DNA of 64,000 nucleotides from Geovibrio thiophilus (GTDB lineage: Bacteria; Chrysiogenota; Deferribacteres; Deferribacterales; Geovibrionaceae): assembly GCF_004087915.1 (NCBI RefSeq), contig NZ_CP035108.1, forward strand, positions 2,914,001 to 2,978,000, read 5' to 3'. Position numbers and translations under genes: made by a program. This document shows positions 1 to 8,855 of this stretch, one piece after another; the stretch's first letter is position 1, and each line of letters starts with the position of its first letter. The notes under the pieces were generated by a model that saw only the letters and a list, made by a program, of their open reading frames with translations, was not told the origin of the DNA and made no database searches.

Positions 1-2030
1 TCCATCGCTTCTCCATCCCTAAACAGGCGGAAGACGAGATATACGCGTCCTGTGTTGTCGGGCATGTTCCTGTGCGGCAGCGCTATTTCCGCTATGCGGT
101 TTATGCCCCATTTGATGCCGCCTCCGTTCTCCCCTCTGCCTTTGTTCAGGGGTATGCGGAATTTTGCGGGGCTGCTGCCTGTTATTTCGGTTTCCAGCTC
201 GTAACCCTTATCGAGTGAACCGTTAAAATCGCCTTCGATACGCAGGTACAGGTTCTCAGAATCGTAACCGAAGAACAGCTTTCTCAGCATGTTTGATGAG
301 GCGTGCATAGCTCCGGAGTCAAACTTGAGGTCAAATTCCCCGGCGCTGAGCCATTCAAAGAAGCTTGTCACCTCACCGTCCGGCATGGCGGTGAGGTAAT
401 ATTTCGGTTTCCTGATAAGTCCCGACTTGTAGGAGCGTTTTATGGGGATATACAGTTCCTGAGGAATCTCCGCGTCTAGGATTCTGTACGAGTTAATCAG
501 ATAACCCCTGAACAGTTTGTCGAACACATCCGCCTGAAGGCTGAAGTGGTCATCACCGAACCACCAGAACCAGTCGCTCCCTTCTGCTATATGTATCTCA
601 TTCATGGCTTTTTCTTTTTTTGCAGCATCCTGCGCCTTGTCCGCCGCCTGCCTTGCGGCATTGAGCAGCCGCCATGCCTCATTCTTTTCCCTGTGCCCCA
701 GCCATGTGGTAAAGTTGCCGTATATCCATGAACCCGCACGTATTTTTTCAAGCCTGCGTTCTGGAACATCCGCAATCTCAATAGCTTCGGACATGGTTAC
801 GGTTCTGATCCATTTTTCCCTGAGAAGCCTTTCATACAGCGCACGGAAAAATTTCTCCCCGTTTTCCGGATAGTATTCCCAAGCATTCTCGCCGTCCAGA
901 ATGACAGGCACGACACAGGATTCATCCACTGAATCGTATATAATTTTCAGCTTCGCCACAAAATCGTCCGCCGCCTTCGCCGCTTCCTGACCGCTGTAGG
1001 CGAAGCCTATCAGATCGCTTAATATTTTGTCACGGAAGAATATATTTATCCGTCCGCTTGCCGTTTCATAATGATGCCTGCAATAGAGTTTCTTTCTTTC
1101 GGCGGAGACTGAGAAATTGAGCACGGCAGAGCCCGCGAGAACGTCCTCGTCACTGGCTATCCATTTGACGCCGTTAGCGGAAAAAACCTCCGCCGCGCGC
1201 CCGCTTATGCTCCCCTCCGCCGGCCACATGCCCGAAGGTCTGCGTCCGAAGACTCTTTCATAATATTTCACAGCCTCTTCCACATGCCAGTACGGATCAC
1301 GCCCGAAATCGCCGAAGGCTGCGGGCATGGATATTTCCGGCAGGGCTTCCTTAGCGGAATCCAGATCCAGAAGCAGGGGCAGAATCGGATGATAAAACGG
1401 GGTGGCGGAAACCTCTATACTGCCTGTTTCCTGCAATTCCCTGTAAAGTGGGATGATCCGCTTCACCGATTCGCACAGAGTCTCCATCAGGCTGATTTTG
1501 TCCTCCTGAGTGAAGCCTCTGCCTTTCTTGATGAGGCTTTCTGTCAGCGGGTACTCTCTGCGGAAGAAATTACCGGTCCAACTGAGCAGATAAAGCACCT
1601 GAAGATCCAGTATTTCGGAATCGCTGAAAAGCCTTTCCGTGTTCTCAAACATTCCGCTGCGGCTGTTTTTGCTGTACAGCTCGGCGTATCTGCGGAAAGG
1701 AGCTATCATGTTTGCGAAGTTCGCCATGAAAAGCTGGGGCACAAGCCCGCATCTCTCCTCTGAAGTAAGCTCCGAAGGCGTTTTCCGCATGGTTTTAAAG
1801 AAAATGTCGTCAACGTTTATGTCTTCATAGTCCTTAAGCTGGACAAGAAGCGATGGGACAAGGTTGAATGTCTGCCTTATCCCCTTGTATTCTTTCAGGT
1901 AGGCGGGAATCTCGTAGTAGTCCTTCACGGCGTGCAGGAACACCCACGGCATGTGGTATGTTCCGTCCTGCCCGTCCCTGTAGAAAGGCTGGTGCATATG
2001 CCATAAAAACGCGAGATTCAGTTTCTTCAT
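1..2030 (-). CDS. Glycoside hydrolase family 57 (amylase/glucanotransferase type), 3' end outside window
   Basis: The reading frame starts at 2030 and stays open to the window edge, so at least 676 residues are present and the C-terminus is missing. The N-terminus reads LNLAFLWHMHQPFYRD, the typical GH57 opening. GMWPAEGS near position 1215 is GH57 motif 3 and carries the predicted nucleophile Glu. FFRDKILSDLIGF near 1015-1045 is motif 4 with the predicted acid/base Asp. VILDGENAWEYYPENG near 890 is the motif 5 region. Family members act on alpha-glucans such as glycogen or maltodextrin. There is no signal peptide, so it should be cytoplasmic. It starts 2 bases after the stop of the upstream nucleotidyltransferase gene and is probably translationally coupled to it. 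The exact substrate cannot be read from the sequence. Confidence 0.88.
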   Translation of the reverse strand, partial: MKKLNLAFLWHMHQPFYRDGQDGTYHMPWVFLHAVKDYYEIPAYLKEYKGIRQTFNLVPSLLVQLKDYEDINVDDIFFKTMRKTPSELTSEERCGLVPQLFMANFANMIAPFRRYAELYSKNSRSGMFENTERLFSDSEILDLQVLYLLSWTGNFFRREYPLTESLIKKGRGFTQEDKISLMETLCESVKRIIPLYRELQETGSIEVSATPFYHPILPLLLDLDSAKEALPEISMPAAFGDFGRDPYWHVEEAVKYYERVFGRRPSGMWPAEGSISGRAAEVFSANGVKWIASDEDVLAGSAVLNFSVSAERKKLYCRHHYETASGRINIFFRDKILSDLIGFAYSGQEAAKAADDFVAKLKIIYDSVDESCVVPVILDGENAWEYYPENGEKFFRALYERLLREKWIRTVTMSEAIEIADVPERRLEKIRAGSWIYGNFTTWLGHREKNEAWRLLNAARQAADKAQDAAKKEKAMNEIHIAEGSDWFWWFGDDHFSLQADVFDKLFRGYLINSYRILDAEIPQELYIPIKRSYKSGLIRKPKYYLTAMPDGEVTSFFEWLSAGEFDLKFDSGAMHASSNMLRKLFFGYDSENLYLRIEGDFNGSLDKGYELETEITGSSPAKFRIPLNKGRGENGGGIKWGINRIAEIALPHRNMPDNTGRVYLVFRLFRDGEAM

Positions 2031-2032
2031 AC

Positions 2033-4531
2033 TCAGGACTGTTCCTCCAGCCATGACTGAATTTTATCTATGTATTCATCCTGAAGCGCTTTTCCGTCCG
2101 CCTCTGACATGGATTCCACATAAACATGAACATTAGCCGAATACTGATCGGGAACCATATGCACCCATCCCATGGCGCCGAGCATTATCTTGATTCCGTC
2201 AAGGAACGATGCTTCCTTATCCATAGCCTCTTCGCTCATTTTACGCATCAGGAAGCCCTTGAGCTCCAGCGGGCAGTTGATAACGTTATGGACAAAGTAG
2301 TATGAGGGGATAAGCTTCATTATGTCCGAAACGCTTATATTCACCTTAGCCAGAAGTTCGAGGATCTTCACAGAGGCAAACATTGAGTCCGTGTTGGTGC
2401 CGTTGTCTGTAAACATGTAGCTGTTGCCGAGGCTGCCGACGAAATCGAAATTGCGGAGGTATTCGCTCTTCAGTCCGGAAATCTTGCCGCGGACTATGTC
2501 AATCGATTTAAGCTCGGAATCCATTACAGTGGGCGCGTAAGCGGGCAGATAAACCTTCATTTTCTTTTTGGCGGAGAGATCCATAATCTTGAGGATAAAC
2601 ATCAGCGCCCTGTCCGAGCGGAGGCTTTTCCCCTCATTAGTGATAATGTTCAGCCTTTCGCCGTGGGGATATACTACAAAGCCCAGATCCGCCTCCATGA
2701 CCTTAACTATCTCGGACACCTCTTTGATGGAGGTGGCAAGCTGGTGGATAGTTTTGGAGAGCTTCTTCTCGTCCTGATATGCGTTCAGGATTACCGAGTC
2801 CGTACCTGTTTTATTGAGTATCTCAGGGTAAACATTGTCCGTAGTGCCGTTCATCAGATCCACCACAAGCTTAAACCTGCGGGTTTTCACTAATGATATG
2901 TCTATGTTGCGCATGAAGCTTTCCCTGTAGAACTCCTTCACCATCGGCTGTTCGTAGATTTCGCCTATCTCCTCGTGGGAGGCGCGGCGGAAGTTCTCGC
3001 GGAAGAAAACACGCTCTATGTTTTTTTCAAAATTTGAATCGATTGGTGTTCCGTGCTCATCGAAGAAAAGAATCTCCGTGTGTGTGGAATCGGTCTGTGA
3101 CTGACGGAAATAAACGCCCGCAACCTCTCCGAAAGTGGAGAGCTTGTGAGTCATCACAGGCAGGGGCGACATGCGCACATCAGTTGCGTTTACCCCCGTT
3201 GAGAGCAGACCGCCGAGAAAGCAGCGCTTAAGCATGCGGGAGCCTCTGTGGTAATCACGGCTGAGAAGCACACGGGAGCCCGCCGGAAGCTGGCTGCCGA
3301 AGGCGGAACCGAGCTTCGCGGCAAGTTCGGGACTCATCTCCACATTTGTGCGGGCGGAAACCTTACCCCCCTCAAATATGGATTTTTTCCATTTATCGCC
3401 CCAGATCAGGTTGCTGCTGACTATTGAGCTTTCCTCTATCTGTTTGTTCGGCCAGACCATAACGTCTTTCTCGAATATGACGTAGTTGCCCACTTCCGTA
3501 TCCTGAGCGATAATGAATCCGCTTTCGCCAAGAACCTTTTTACCGAGCTTTACCCCATTGCAGAGAACGGCGTTTTTTATGTTGCAGGCGTAACCGGTTT
3601 CAACGTTTTCCCAGAGGATAGACGATTCCACAGAGGTATCATCCCCTATGGTGCAGCCGCTGCCGATTACAGTGTCCTTGATTTTGGCGTTTTTGCCTAT
3701 GACGCAGCCGTCACCGAGAAGGACAAGCCCCTCGAAAACCGCGCCCTCGCCCACTTCCACATCCTTTCCCATGTAGCAGATTCCGTTATCCTGCTCATTT
3801 GGCGTTCCGGAGAGAGGGAGTTCCACTTCGCCAGCCAGAATATCCTGCAATGCCGCACGGTATGAATCGGGATTGCCCACATCACGCCAGTAGCCTTTGG
3901 CGTTGTAGCCGTAAATCTTAGTTCCGCCGCCCATCAGCTTGGGGAACAGATCCTTGGAGAAGTCAAAGTTGCTGTTATCAGGTATATATTTCAGAACCTC
4001 CGGCTCAAAAACATATATGCCGGTGTTTATAGTATCGCTGAAAACCTCGCCCCAGCCCGGCTTTTCCAGAAAGCGGACTATCTGCCCTTCCTTATCTGTT
4101 ATTACCACACCGAACTGAAGCGGATCTGGCACAGAGGTTAAGGTTATGGTGGCTTTGGACTGTTTGAAGTCGTGGTAGCCTATAATCTCCTGAATGCTGA
4201 AATCGGTGATGAGGTCGCCGCTCACCACTATGAAGCGCTCGTCCAGATATGCTTCCGCCTTTTTCACGGCTCCCGCCGTTCCGTAATCATCGTCCGGCTG
4301 CACATAGCGGATATTTACCCCTTTGCTGCTGCCGTCGCCGAAGTAGTTTTTTATCACTTCAGGCTTGAAATAAAGCAGGATTACAATATCAACTATCCCC
4401 GCGTTTTTCAGGGAGTCGATAATGTACTCCATCATAGGTTTGTTCATAACCGGAATCATGGGCTTCGGAACGCTGGATGTCAGAGGCTGAATCCTTGTTC
4501 CGAATCCGCCGGCCATAACCACTGCTTTCAT
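2033..4531 (-). CDS. Bifunctional-looking sugar-phosphate nucleotidyltransferase / phosphoglucomutase-like protein
   Basis: This 832-aa protein has three parts. Residues 1-235 are a nucleotidyltransferase with the activating loop GGFGTRIQPLT and the metal-binding SGDLITDF. Residues about 250-370 are a left-handed beta-helix of hexapeptide repeats (IGKNAKIKDTVIGSGCTIG). The rest has the fold of phosphohexomutases. The N-terminal domain should make an NDP-sugar (GDP-mannose or NDP-glucose) from a sugar 1-phosphate. The mutase part looks catalytically dead: where TASHNP and DGDGDR are expected I find QTDSTHTEI and VVYPHGERLN. Similar fusions annotated as mannose-1-phosphate guanylyltransferase occur in other phyla. 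The start at 4531 has a GAGG ribosome site. The adjacent GH57 gene suggests a role in glucan or polysaccharide metabolism. Confidence 0.85.
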   Translation of the reverse strand: MKAVVMAGGFGTRIQPLTSSVPKPMIPVMNKPMMEYIIDSLKNAGIVDIVILLYFKPEVIKNYFGDGSSKGVNIRYVQPDDDYGTAGAVKKAEAYLDERFIVVSGDLITDFSIQEIIGYHDFKQSKATITLTSVPDPLQFGVVITDKEGQIVRFLEKPGWGEVFSDTINTGIYVFEPEVLKYIPDNSNFDFSKDLFPKLMGGGTKIYGYNAKGYWRDVGNPDSYRAALQDILAGEVELPLSGTPNEQDNGICYMGKDVEVGEGAVFEGLVLLGDGCVIGKNAKIKDTVIGSGCTIGDDTSVESSILWENVETGYACNIKNAVLCNGVKLGKKVLGESGFIIAQDTEVGNYVIFEKDVMVWPNKQIEESSIVSSNLIWGDKWKKSIFEGGKVSARTNVEMSPELAAKLGSAFGSQLPAGSRVLLSRDYHRGSRMLKRCFLGGLLSTGVNATDVRMSPLPVMTHKLSTFGEVAGVYFRQSQTDSTHTEILFFDEHGTPIDSNFEKNIERVFFRENFRRASHEEIGEIYEQPMVKEFYRESFMRNIDISLVKTRRFKLVVDLMNGTTDNVYPEILNKTGTDSVILNAYQDEKKLSKTIHQLATSIKEVSEIVKVMEADLGFVVYPHGERLNIITNEGKSLRSDRALMFILKIMDLSAKKKMKVYLPAYAPTVMDSELKSIDIVRGKISGLKSEYLRNFDFVGSLGNSYMFTDNGTNTDSMFASVKILELLAKVNISVSDIMKLIPSYYFVHNVINCPLELKGFLMRKMSEEAMDKEASFLDGIKIMLGAMGWVHMVPDQYSANVHVYVESMSEADGKALQDEYIDKIQSWLEEQS

Positions 4532-4623
4532 TATATTCCCTCGTCGCTTATGCTGTTTTTATTTCAGGGCGCAATCCAAGCGCCGCTTTTTTCAGTCTTC
4601 ATATACTGCGTTCTTCACTGCGG

Positions 4624-4992
4624 TCAGGCTTTGTTTTTCTTTATAACGGTCGTAATCTCGCTCAGGAGAGATTCCAGATCCGAAGGCGATTTAACCCAGT
4701 AGCCGTCAGCAAGCCATGTGGAAAAATCATCCTGATATGCGCTGTAGGCAGTGGCAAGGATCGTTTTCACCGTCTTGTATTTTCGGGTTATCTCCTGAAG
4801 TATGTCTATCCCGCTTTCGCCCTTAAGTTTTATGTCAAGAAGTATCACGTCTATCTTCTCTTTCTCAAGTATTTTAAAGCATTCGGCACTGTTTGAAGCT
4901 TCAAATACTTTATAGCCGCTGTCTTCAAGCTCTGTGCGGTAAAGCAGCCTGATCTCCGATTCATCATCGACAACCAATACCGAATATGCCAT
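4624..4992 (-). CDS. Single-domain response regulator (CheY-like receiver)
   Basis: This is a 122-aa stand-alone receiver. The acidic pair is in VLVVDDESE, the phosphoacceptor Asp is in ILLDIKLKGESG (about residue 53), the switch Thr is in ILATAYS and the conserved Lys is in WVKSPSD. There is no output domain, so it must signal by protein contact or act in a phosphorelay. It has a good ribosome site (AGGAGG, 6-base spacing). A promoter and a long leader with a perfect hairpin lie upstream, which suggests it is transcribed independently of rpe. No kinase gene is adjacent, so its partner is unknown. It lies 92 bases ahead of the nucleotidyltransferase gene and may be co-transcribed with it. Confidence 0.85.
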   Translation of the reverse strand: MAYSVLVVDDESEIRLLYRTELEDSGYKVFEASNSAECFKILEKEKIDVILLDIKLKGESGIDILQEITRKYKTVKTILATAYSAYQDDFSTWLADGYWVKSPSDLESLLSEITTVIKKNKA

Positions 4993-5180
4993 GTAAAACC
5001 TCCTGATTTAATTACAAAAATCCAAAATTAATCTTGCGGCAGGTACTTTTTAAGACTGAAAGTGCCCGAATACCGAAAAAGATTCGGGCACAGCCGCATG
5101 CCGTTTATTTCCATAACCCGTGTCAGCATGTATAGTTCCGCGGAGCTCCACGGTTAAAAAAAGCGCAGCAGATCTATTTG
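4993..5180 (-). promoter_or_regulatory. Structured 5' leader of the receiver gene
   Basis: About 187 bases separate the predicted transcription start from the receiver start codon. They include a perfect 10-bp stem (GTGCCCGAAT at 5062-5071 pairing with 5082-5091, loop 10) and a near-palindrome at about 5138-5153 centred on GGAGCTCC. No U-run follows the stem, so it is not a typical terminator. It may be a regulatory leader or the body of a small RNA. I could not match it to a known riboswitch. Confidence 0.4.
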
Positions 5181-5185
5181 TAAGA

Positions 5186-5215
5186 ATTATACCACGGTGC
5201 GGGAATGATGGGCAA
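5186..5215 (-). promoter_or_regulatory. Sigma-70-type promoter for the receiver gene
   Basis: On the minus strand TTGCCC (5210-5215) and TATAAT (5186-5191) are separated by 18 bases. The -10 is preceded by TGG, which resembles an extended -10. Predicted transcription start is near 5180. Confidence 0.55.
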
Positions 5216-5269
5216 TACGATAAAGAATTGTCTCGGTTTGAAAAATGTTAAAAAGTGTTACAGACAGGA

Positions 5270-5908
5270 TTATTTGAGGGATTTTATGGCGTCGGCGTAT
5301 GAGGATGCGCCGAAAACGTAGCTTCCGGCAACAACAGCGCCGCAGCCGGCATCTTTAAGAATTTTTACATTTTTATCAGTCACGCCGCCGTCAACCTCAA
5401 TAATGAGTTCAGGATTGAGCGTTTTTTTCATCTCGGCGAGTTTTGCGACCTTGCCTACAGAGCTTTCTATAAACTTCTGACCGCCGAAGCCGGGATTCAC
5501 GGACATTATAAGCACCATATCCAGAAACGGCAGAATCTCCTCCAATACCGACACAGGCGTATGGGGATTGAGAGACACTCCCGCCCGGCATCCGTGAACT
5601 TTGATCTCGCTCACTGTTCTGTGAAGGTGTGTGCACGCTTCATAATGCACAGTGATCAGACTGGAGCCCGCCTCGGCGAAATCCCTGATGTATCTGTCCG
5701 GATCGGTGATCATCAGATGCACATCGAAGGGTTTGTCTGTGGTTTTGCGCAAATGCTTGATAACAGGCGCGCCGAAGGTGATATTGGGGACAAACACCCC
5801 GTCCATGACGTCAAGGTGGATCCAGTCCGCCCCGCCTTCGTCAATGGCTTTTATCTCTTCCGCCAGTCTTGAAAAATCCGCGCTTAATATTGAAGGTGCA
5901 ACTATCAT
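5270..5908 (-). CDS. rpe: Ribulose-phosphate 3-epimerase
   Basis: At 212 aa this is the normal length for Rpe, a cytoplasmic (beta/alpha)8 barrel that interconverts ribulose 5-phosphate and xylulose 5-phosphate in the pentose phosphate pathway. The family signatures are all present: MIVAPSILSADF at the N-terminus, IHLDVMDGVFVPNITFG with metal-binding His and Asp, the VHLMI strand, MSVNPGFGGQKF, and EVDGGV with the second catalytic Asp. The C-terminal VAGSYVFG is the phosphate-binding segment. It is transcribed divergently from the transglycosylase gene, with about 107 bases between the starts. No other pentose phosphate gene is nearby. Confidence 0.97.
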   Translation of the reverse strand: MIVAPSILSADFSRLAEEIKAIDEGGADWIHLDVMDGVFVPNITFGAPVIKHLRKTTDKPFDVHLMITDPDRYIRDFAEAGSSLITVHYEACTHLHRTVSEIKVHGCRAGVSLNPHTPVSVLEEILPFLDMVLIMSVNPGFGGQKFIESSVGKVAKLAEMKKTLNPELIIEVDGGVTDKNVKILKDAGCGAVVAGSYVFGASSYADAIKSLK

Positions 5909-6015
5909 CGGGCTATGATATTCATCGGCGGATGAATGTCAACTAATTAAAGGCGCAAGCCTGCTTTTTGCAGATTAACATAGCGAATGTACTGAATGGA
6001 GCCGATAGATCATTT

Positions 6016-6999
6016 ATGAAAAAACTTTTAACTACACTCATTCTTGTTGCCTTAACCGGAACACCCTCCCTTGCCGTGCCGCTCACAGACGACGCCCTCG
6101 CATTTGCCGACAGGCTGCACACAAAATACGGCATAGACCCGCTGAAAACTGTTCTGCTTATCCAGAACGCAGAATACTCTGACAAGGCTCTCTCCCTCAT
6201 GGACAGGCAGTTCGAGAAAAGCGGCTGGGGTATCTACAAAAAAGGAATAGTAACTGATAACCGCAGCAATAAAGGCGGCAGATTCTATCTTGAGCACAGA
6301 CCCAGCTTAGAGCTTGCCTATATGCAGTACGGAGTTACCCCTGAGATAATAGCCGCCATACTCGCCGTGGAAACCAACTACGGCGACTATAAGCTGCCTC
6401 ACAGAGCTGTGGATGTGCTCTCCACACTCGGCTTTCACTATCCCAGACGGGCGGATTACTTCCGCTCGGAGCTTGAAGCGCTCATTGTGCACACCGAAAA
6501 AAGCGGCATAGACCCCTTATCCGTCAAAAGCTCATACGCGGGCGCTGTGGGCATACCTCAGTTTATGCCAAGCAATATAAACAAATTCGGAGTGGATTTC
6601 GGCGGTGATAACCTCATTGATCTGGTAAACAGCAGAACGGACGCAATAGGAAGCGTTGGGAACTATCTGGCTAAGTTCGGCTGGCAGAAGGACAAGCCCA
6701 CAGCCATAAAACTCAGCGGTGCAGGATTTGACAGCTTCCTAGGTCAGGGGTACGATCCGAAATTCACTGTCAAGGAACTTGAAGACGGAGGAATAATCTT
6801 TGCCCTGCCAGCAGATCCGGAGGAGAAAGTGAACGTAATCCGTCTCCGGACTGACAAAGGATTTGAGCATTGGGCGATATTCAGTAATTTCAGAACAATC
6901 ATGCGCTACAATAACAGCGCCAACTACGCTCTGGCTGTTCTTCTCATAAGCAAAAACATTGAAGAGGAAAGAAAGAGGCTGGAAGCGGAAAACCGGTAA
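6016..6999 (+). CDS. Lytic murein transglycosylase, MltB type (GH103)
   Basis: This 327-aa exported protein cleaves the MurNAc-GlcNAc bond of peptidoglycan to give 1,6-anhydro ends. I start it at 6016 because the residues from there (MKKLLTTLILVALTGTPSLA) form a clear signal peptide; an in-frame ATG at 5968 would bury that signal. The catalytic Glu lies in AVETNYG (about residue 119 from this start). SYAGAVGIPQFMPSN and the preceding LGFHYPRRADYF are hallmark MltB segments. There is no lipobox Cys after the signal, so it is probably soluble in the periplasm and not a lipoprotein like E. coli MltB. The ribosome site is weak (GGAG about 14 bases upstream). It is a single gene, convergent with the ABC transporter operon. 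Confidence 0.92.
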   Translation: MKKLLTTLILVALTGTPSLAVPLTDDALAFADRLHTKYGIDPLKTVLLIQNAEYSDKALSLMDRQFEKSGWGIYKKGIVTDNRSNKGGRFYLEHRPSLELAYMQYGVTPEIIAAILAVETNYGDYKLPHRAVDVLSTLGFHYPRRADYFRSELEALIVHTEKSGIDPLSVKSSYAGAVGIPQFMPSNINKFGVDFGGDNLIDLVNSRTDAIGSVGNYLAKFGWQKDKPTAIKLSGAGFDSFLGQGYDPKFTVKELEDGGIIFALPADPEEKVNVIRLRTDKGFEHWAIFSNFRTIMRYNNSANYALAVLLISKNIEEERKRLEAENR

Positions 7000-7024
7000 A
7001 TAATTCCTTATCTGACATGATGCC

Positions 7025-7097
7025 GAGACTGCTTCACTAAAGTCCGCGATGACAGCAGGTTATGTCACTGCGAGGAGCAAGGCGACGTGGCAGTCTC
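7025..7097. repeat. Dispersed inverted-repeat element, copy A
   Basis: A 73-bp element bounded by GAGACTGC and its inverse GCAGTCTC, with inner CGATGACA/TGTCACTGCGAGGAGC. A close relative is at 49750-49823. Shorter fragments occur near 30273-30323, 42141-42177 and 44779-44812. All copies lie between genes. It resembles REP/BIME-type elements. Confidence 0.6.
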
Positions 7098-7153
7098 AGG
7101 TTTGTGCCTTTGGCTGCAACTTAGGAGGCTTCGGGAAGCCTCCATGCCGTATC

Positions 7154-7879
7154 TTACAGTATCTGGCTGAGGAACTTCTTCAGCCTGTCGTTTTGAGGAT
7201 TGTTATAGATCTCCTCAGGAGTGTTCTCTTCGATTTTAAGCCCTTCATCCATGAAGATGACACGATCGGACACCTCACGGGCGAAGCCCATTTCGTGTGT
7301 AACCACAACCATTGTCATCCCCTCTCTGGCAAGGGTTTTTATAACATCAAGCACCTCTCCTATCATCTCGGGATCAAGGGCGCTGGTGGGCTCGTCAAAA
7401 AGCATAACCTTGGGGTGCATGGCAAGGGCTCTGGCTATCGCCACCCTCTGCTGCTGACCGCCTGAAAGCTGCGACGGGTAGCTGTCACGCTTATCTGCCA
7501 GACCAACTTTTACCAGCAGGTTTTCGGCTATTTTTACCGCTTCGCTCTGCTTTATCCCCTTGACCTTCAAGGGCGCGAGGGTGATATTGCCCAACACAGT
7601 CTTGTGGGGAAAGAGGTTGAAGCTCTGGAAAACCATTCCCACATCCTCACGGAGCTTGTTTATATTCGTTTTGGGATGTGTGAGTGAGTTCCCGTCTATC
7701 TCTATCTCTCCGGAGGTTACCCCCTCAAGGAGATTAAGTGTTCTCAGCATTGTGGATTTGCCCGAGCCTGAAGGACCGATGATAACCACCACCTCACCCT
7801 GAGCTACATCCAGATCGACACCCTTGAGCGCCTGAACGCCGTTGGGATAAGTTTTTACAACATCTCTTGCTTTAATCAT
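7154..7879 (-). CDS. Polar amino-acid ABC transporter ATP-binding subunit (GlnQ-like)
   Basis: This 241-aa ATPase powers uptake with the permease and binding protein encoded immediately upstream. Walker A is GPSGSGKST (residues 35-43), the Q-loop is in [12 protein letters not shown], the signature is [16 protein letters not shown], and Walker B is [12 protein letters not shown] followed by the switch His in VVVTHEMGF. These fit the polar amino-acid (PAAT) subfamily. It has a strong ribosome site (GGGGAGG). It is the last gene of the cluster zinc ribbon - binding lipoprotein - permease - ATPase and lies 15 bases after the permease. The substrate is probably glutamine, arginine or a related polar amino acid, but cannot be fixed from sequence. 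Confidence 0.95.
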   Translation of the reverse strand: MIKARDVVKTYPNGVQALKGVDLDVAQGEVVVIIGPSGSGKSTMLRTLNLLEGVTSGEIEIDGNSLTHPKTNINKLREDVGMVFQSFNLFPHKTVLGNITLAPLKVKGIKQSEAVKIAENLLVKVGLADKRDSYPSQLSGGQQQRVAIARALAMHPKVMLFDEPTSALDPEMIGEVLDVIKTLAREGMTMVVVTHEMGFAREVSDRVIFMDEGLKIEENTPEEIYNNPQNDRLKKFLSQIL

Positions 7880-7894
7880 TATACCCGCCTCCCC

Positions 7895-8839
7895 TTAATC
7901 ACTGCTTGCCATTCTCTTTTCAAGCTTCTGCACCAGAACGGAAAGCCCTGATGTGAGCACCAGATAAAGAAGCGCAACCGTGAACCAAGTCTCAAACGGG
8001 CTGAAAGTGGTGGCGCTTATCTCCCTTCCTGCCTTGGTGAGGTCGGTGATTGAAATAACCGAAACAAGGGAAGAGTCTTTGATAAGGGATATGAACTGAC
8101 CTGCCATGGGCGGCAGCGTTCTTTTGACAGCCTGCGGCAGAACGACATGTATCATCGCCTTGGTATAGCTCATACCCAGACTTCTTGCCGCCTCCATCTG
8201 CCCTTTGTGAATCGACTGTATCCCCGCGCGGACGATCTCCGCCACATATGCGCCGGTGAACACAGCCAGAGCCGCCACGCCCGCCGTAAAGCGGTCAAGG
8301 GAGAGAACGGTTCCGATGAAAAAATAGAATATGAATATCTGCACCAGAAGCGGAGTGCCCCTGATCAGCTCCACATAAAGGATCGAGAGCTTTTTAAACA
8401 GCGGATTGCGCGAAATTCTCGCCAGCCCCGCGAAAACGCCGATGATGATGGCGAATATTATTGAGAAAAAAGATATTTGAAGTGTGGTGGCAAGCCCGAT
8501 TAAAAGCGGACCTGCCTTCCACGATTTATTAACGGCAACAGTGTTCCCTTTCAGTACAGTGGCTCCGTCGCCCAGTTTGCTTTCCTGCGGCTTCTCCACA
8601 ACGAAGGGTTCTCCTCCGTCATGGGGGACAATGCTTATTCTCCCTTTTTCAACAACGGCTCTGCCGTCAAAAGGGGCTTTGACTGTCTCCTCCGCAGAAT
8701 AGATGATAAACTGCGGTATCCTGTTCCAGCGCCATTTGTAGTCGATCTTAAGGGTCGCCACATACAGAGCGCCGAGCATAGCGGCAATCAGCGCATAAAA
8801 CGCTATATTCCAAGCGAGGTCTTTTCCTGAACGGGTCAC
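7895..8839 (-). CDS. Polar amino-acid ABC transporter permease with extra periplasmic segment
   Basis: This 314-aa inner-membrane protein is longer than usual GlnP/HisM permeases (about 220 aa). Residues 12-30 form an additional N-terminal membrane helix, followed by about 75 hydrophilic residues of probable periplasmic location (including GDGATVLKGNTVAVNKSWKA). The standard permease core starts near residue 110 with LLIGLATTLQISFFS. The coupling EAA motif is EAARSLGMSYTKAMIHVVLP. It begins with GTG. The gene sits between the binding lipoprotein (17 bases upstream) and the ATPase. Permeases with such an N-terminal extension exist in this family; what the extra domain does is unknown to me. 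Confidence 0.93.
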   Translation of the reverse strand: MTRSGKDLAWNIAFYALIAAMLGALYVATLKIDYKWRWNRIPQFIIYSAEETVKAPFDGRAVVEKGRISIVPHDGGEPFVVEKPQESKLGDGATVLKGNTVAVNKSWKAGPLLIGLATTLQISFFSIIFAIIIGVFAGLARISRNPLFKKLSILYVELIRGTPLLVQIFIFYFFIGTVLSLDRFTAGVAALAVFTGAYVAEIVRAGIQSIHKGQMEAARSLGMSYTKAMIHVVLPQAVKRTLPPMAGQFISLIKDSSLVSVISITDLTKAGREISATTFSPFETWFTVALLYLVLTSGLSVLVQKLEKRMASSD

Positions 8840-8855
8840 TACAGCCTACTCCGTC

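Noticed and set aside
1284-1763. 159-codon plus-strand frame opposite the GH57 gene
   Set aside because: It is a shadow of the GH57 coding frame, whose catalytic motifs are clear.
4172-4702. 176-codon plus-strand frame opposite the nucleotidyltransferase and receiver
   Set aside because: It crosses two well-supported minus-strand genes and has no domain or ribosome site.
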